DNA of 64,000 bases from Cycas panzhihuaensis. Taxonomy: Eukaryota; Cycadophyta. This document shows positions 58,522 through 64,000 of this stretch, piece after piece. Each line of letters opens with the position of its first letter. The first letter of the stretch is position 1. A program made the position numbers and the translations under genes. Where the stretch lies: positions 47,251,741 to 47,315,740 of the forward strand of contig CM041465.1 in assembly GCA_023213395.1 (NCBI GenBank), written 5' to 3'. Under the pieces are notes generated by a model. That model searched no databases. It had not been told where the DNA came from and saw nothing but the letters and a program-made list of their open reading frames with translations.

Positions 58522-58876
58522 TGTTGGGATAACACCCAATGTGCATTTGTAGTTGTGAACCTAGGGCCCCTAAAAGCCACCTTTAGGGCTCCTTAGGATA
58601 CTTGATCTATAAATCAGCTACCAATAGCCACCATATGCTGACACAATTCTATTAAGGTACACACTCTTTTATTAATTTTATTTTTTTAATGTTAACTTAA
58701 AATCATATGCAAGTTGGGTTGACGCACTTGTTGCCTCCCTAAAATTATCTATAAAAATTATAGGAATACCTCCCTAGTGTTTTTTAACACTAGACTTTAT
58801 TCATTAGAGATTTTTTAATTTGAAGCACAATAATGCACTTGCTATTGTGAAGTCTCAGTCTACACCTCGTCTTTCA
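58522..58876 (+). repeat. F 5' LTR, copia, related to X
   Basis: 355 bp with TG...CA ends (TGTTGGGATAACACCC to CCTCGTCTTTCA). A TATA box (CTATAAAAA, about 58749-58757) is followed by a hairpin TAGTGTT-TTTT-AACACTA (58775-58792). Similarity to the X LTR includes GGGCCCCTAAAAGCCACCTTT and GGAATACCTCCCT. It interrupts G's gag; CTACC (58517-58521) should be the target site. Because a primer site follows, it is a 5' LTR, not a solo LTR. Confidence 0.85.
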
Positions 58877-58878
58877 TT

Positions 58879-58891
58879 TGGTATTAGAGCC
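58879..58891 (+). promoter_or_regulatory. F primer-binding site (initiator Met tRNA)
   Basis: TGGTATTAGAGCC lies two bases after the LTR end. The consensus plant copia site is TGGTATCAGAGCC; the only difference is C to T. It primes minus-strand synthesis by pairing with the 3' end of initiator Met tRNA. Confidence 0.88.
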
Positions 58892-59340
58892 AAGTTGGTT
58901 GATAGTTGTTTATGTTGATATAGCTCTTCATCTACTTAGTGAAAGTATAGAATATGACTTCTTGTTGGATTCTTGGAAAGCCCGTCTACCTACTAGAAAA
59001 ATCTGTTTGAAGTTTCGCCTCCTTTAAAAGAAGATATCATCCTCGGAAGGCAACTCTCTACAAACTAGTCACTCTTGTTTTACCAAGTTTTTTGAATTTA
59101 TATGTAAATATTTTTTCTTAAATATTTCTCCATTAATACTATGAGTGAGAAGATTGTATTGTATTGTATTGACTTCCTCTAATTTAAGTATTAAATATAC
59201 TCTCCTGCCATTATGACTCTGGCTGCCCCATTTGCCTCCCTTATTATATTCTTTGGTTGAATATTTATATTGTAATCTTTGTACAATTAAATATTGAATA
59301 TCTATACTATTATTAAAGCCATCTTTGCACATAGACTATG
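58892..59340 (+). other. Probable F leader, truncated element
   Basis: This sequence follows F's primer site. No UBN2 gag or later domain is seen in the next 3.7 kb, so F is either deleted soon after the leader or decayed beyond recognition. A minus frame at 59069-59332 (87 codons) has no recognised motif. Confidence 0.45.
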
Positions 59341-62300
59341 TTCAATTTGGTCTCTTGCTATATGAAAAGGAAGATCAAAGACATCCTGCTTTACCACTTT
59401 GAGATTAGTTCTTTGCTAAGAATTCTATAGTTGAGAAGAACTTGAAAGTGCTTTCAATAAGTTCATTAAGTTCTCTGATTAAGTACCTCTAGTATCAAAA
59501 CTATTGGTTGTGCATGATATTTCCTCATTATTTCATTAGTTGTGATGGCTGGTCATGCTCTTAATTAGTCACTCAACCATTACAAAGGCGTAATTCTTCA
59601 TTGCATACTATGTTTGATTATATGTGCTGCCTTGAAATCCTTGCCCTAGTATTGTTGTTTATATAAGCATAGACCATGCCACTATAGAAGTAATAAAATC
59701 TAGTATAAGCTACAACTCTGATGGTTTCTTGATCCTAAAGTGGAGCATGATTGGTGAAGAAATCAATTCCAACCTTTATCCTTGAGATCCTAGGGTATTA
59801 GTGCAAAATTCTCAATAACATCAATACAAGAATGAGCCCGTGAAAGGAAATTCTATACCAGATCATTTATACTTACCATTTCTCCAAAGGTAAGAAAAGT
59901 AATACTTTTAATAAACTAGAAAATTTTCCATTTAATGGTGAAGAAAACAACTAGCAAAAGAATGGTTAAGTTACAAGGAATAGATGATACAATTATACCA
60001 TAAGGGGGCCTCAAACCCTCCAAGTGCTTCCTCAAGGATGATCCCAAGTCAAGTGTCTTTCACATACAAGAACCAAGTCTCCAACCACATACATGAGTTC
60101 AAGAGGACTCAATTTATATAAAGAAATCCAAAATGTATATTTAACAAGTGGAAATTATGCAAGTACAACCACTAACAACCAGAATGCATGTTGTCCAAGT
60201 GGCATTCATGTAATTATGAAAAGTCATGGCTTGGTACCTAGGGCTAACGAACTCTAATTCATCTCATATTTAGTACACATATAGGTAAATATGTCCCCTT
60301 TCCTTCCTCAAACGTTTAGCTCATTTGGATATCATTTGACCCCATTTGTATTGGATTAATAATAGTATGTATTTGTTATTTTTCTATTGGCTATGGGATC
60401 AATTTTTTTCAAAACAAGACATGCAATCTAATCAAATGATACAAAATGATCCAATATCCAATAGAAAAATAACAAGGCTTGAAATCTAATCCTTTATAAT
60501 CCATTATCTTTGATATGTCCCTTTTAGAGCCATGAGTGGAAATTGATTGAATAACTCATACATCAAAATTAAATAGTACAATAGGTTCCTACTACTTCTT
60601 ACTCTAATAGTATCAAATTAATAATATATGTTATTAAGGATAAATGATACCTAGTACAAACACACCTCACTCTCACAACAATGAATCATATCTATCCATT
60701 CTCTTGTTATGCATAAGTAGTTTTATTGATATGAAATCCTAAATACTAAAAGCAAACTAATATTATTACATGCTAGTGGCACCTTATGTGTAGGTATGAT
60801 ATTATCTATCTTTACTCCTCTTATCTAGCATCGATCTCATTATCCTGTTAAGAACTCACCAGTGACCTCTTGAGCTCCTGCTTTAGTTGACAAGCTATGG
60901 AGTACTACCTCATCTCCACTCTAAGGAATTCCTATAATCCTTTGTATATCCTACTGTTGAGTAATCATAACATCTCCTAACCTTAAGAAATAGAATATGT
61001 ATTATGTTAGCTCATAATATGTTATAAGATCTATAATCATGGACCTATCTATCTAAAGTTAGGTGGAGTAATAGGCTCTCAATAATATACATTATATCAA
61101 TACTACCTTATCAGTGTTTGTGGAATGATTTATCAAAACAAGAAGAGACTATTTAAGATTCTCTTTATTGTTGATCTCTTGTAATTTTGCATGAAAATAT
61201 GAAATTTTTATCACTTTTCCATTATGTATGGGTTTGTGTGTGATCATACAAATATGATAACACACAAAATTTAAAGTATAAAAAAATAAATTTTTTATTT
61301 ATTTAAGTCTTACCATGCAATTCCCATCATACTATATGTTAATAGTTTTGTTAATATGGCAGTACTACTTGAACTATTAAACATGCTCACAATATGCTTT
61401 CTACATTGTACTACAAGTATTACAAATTTATTTATCATGTATTGTAGATATGATAGTAATTTCTATAGTATCTAACACCCCTACCATGGATAATTTTAAT
61501 TCAAATAAATTGACATTTCACAAAAAATATATAAATTAAAAATAAAATTTAATGGTATATGTTCATTTAAAATATATTAATCTCTTTATTTCACAAAAGA
61601 TAAAGATTAATTTGGCCCTAATTTGCTCATTTTTTATCAAATATAGATAAATCCTTAAAAAAAAAAATTAAGTTGAAAATTTACCGAATGTGGCCCTACA
61701 TATGCCATGCCTAGAATCTAGTCATAATAAAATTAATTTTATGAAAAAATTATGCCTCTATATCAAGTTACAAATGAAAATCCCTCTCACCTAAATTATT
61801 TTCACTTAACTCAAATTAACATAAATGAATTGAAAAACTTTCAAAATATGTGCATATAGATATATATTATTCTTCTTTTATTTCTATATGTAAATAAACA
61901 TTTATACATGCTTTTTAACAGTATTTTCATCATTTGTATATTTTATCATAACATGATTTACACTGACCATCATTTATTCATGTAAGAATCAGTTTTTTTT
62001 TCCACAAACAAGTACTCTTTTCCCATCATGCATATATATAGATGCTCACATATTTTATGTATTTATAGATTATTTCTAAAGATATAAGTATTTATAATTA
62101 AAGAAAACTTCATCTTTCAAGCTCAAATATATTTCTTATCTCAAATCTTTTTCTTAAATAATTCTCTATCTATAGTATAGTCTATATTTTAAACACTACT
62201 TCTACAAGGTACTCTCTTAATTCTATTATATATACCTATGTAATATCTCATAATCCTTACAATATAGGATTGCCTAAACTATTCAGTCATACCCTAATAT

Positions 62301-62630
62301 TTTTACACATATATAGATATCAATACCCTTGACTTAAATAAGAAATTCACATCTGATTAGCACTCCAAAATTTTCTATGGTTTGGTCTAATAGGATAACA
62401 CTCTTAACATGATGGGCTTTATGTTTTGTTAAATGCCACATAAACATCCTTAAATTAATTAATTTCTCCTCACTCAAAATTAAAGGTAGCTTTCAAATCT
62501 TAAGTCCAGTATATCATACTAGATGAGATTATCATCCTATCTATGGATTTAGTGGCAGCTTATTTTTCTTTAAGTTTTATGTATCCATTCACTAAATCAT
62601 AGATTTATATGATCAAGTGTATATGTGTCT
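59341..62630. other. AT-rich intergenic sequence
   Basis: There are 3.3 kb with no recognised gene or element. It contains the foldback at 60374-60474 and several A/T runs (for example AAAAAAAAAA near 61658). The missing 5' part of G should lie to the right of F, but I could not recognise it here. Confidence 0.55.
60374..60474. repeat. Foldback inverted repeat
   Basis: Arms 60374-60405 and 60443-60474 are complementary at 29 of 32 positions (core TGTTATTTTTCTATTGG), with a 37-base loop. Weaker complementarity may continue outside. It could be part of a small foldback transposon or a chance palindrome in AT-rich DNA; the arms are too good for simple AT bias. Confidence 0.7.
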
Positions 62631-62654
62631 ACACACACACACACACACACACAC
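62631..62654 (+). repeat. (AC)12 microsatellite
   Basis: A clean AC run stands at the left edge of the large TA array. A second TG run lies at about 62865-62882. Confidence 0.92.

Positions 62655-64000
<1,346 letters not shown>

Noticed and set aside
58522-58876. F considered as a solo LTR
   Set aside because: A primer-binding site for initiator Met tRNA follows its CA end at two bases, so it is a 5' LTR.

Overview
This window comes from a plant nuclear genome, most likely a seed plant with a large, slowly purged, heavily methylated repeat fraction. It holds several Ty1/copia elements, a giant-LTR Ty3/gypsy-like family that carries only gag and protease, and a plant-type L1 LINE with a C-terminal RNase H domain. 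I found no convincing host gene, tRNA, rRNA or CRISPR array. Almost every coding stretch is a decayed transposon reading frame.

Layout. (1) 1-36800 is one nest. A minus-strand copia element (here E) runs from a 3' LTR remnant at 4452-4585 to the end of its 5' LTR at 36800, with about 4.0 kb of its own internal sequence. Five other elements split it: copia X (1-4451, +), giant-LTR solo copies A (5374-8506) and B (10572-13108), copia D (14522-18897, +), and a 17.6-kb giant-LTR tandem C (about 19125-36763, -). C has the order LTR-internal-LTR-internal-LTR; both internal regions encode gag and protease but I see no RT, RNase H or integrase. (2) 36801-45052 is AT-rich and holds a compact 2.63-kb copia-like element H (37555-40184) with two 323/324-bp LTRs, and a 17-bp minisatellite with 51-bp higher-order period (about 42370-42690). 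(3) 45066-51844 is a full-length L1 LINE with a 13-bp target duplication; ORF2 stays in one frame for 3.8 kb despite 21 stop codons. (4) 54384-58521 is a minus-strand copia (G), related to D, whose gag is cut by a plus-strand LTR with primer-binding site (F, 58522-58891) related to X. (5) 58892-62630 is AT-rich with a foldback hairpin. (6) 62631-64000 is AC repeat passing into TA microsatellite that runs off the window.

How it fits together. The elements share no pathway; the window is a stratified record of insertions. B keeps many CpG sites and a perfect target duplication, so it looks youngest. X has few breaks. A, C, D, E and G are CpG-poor and full of stops of the kind cytosine deamination makes. 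Where an end could be tested, the nest is supported by target duplications: A ATAAG/ACAAG, B GTAAC/GTAAC, C CTATG/CTATG, D TATATG/TATATG, H TAATT/TAATG, LINE 13 bp. All of this is read by eye; the element letters are mine.
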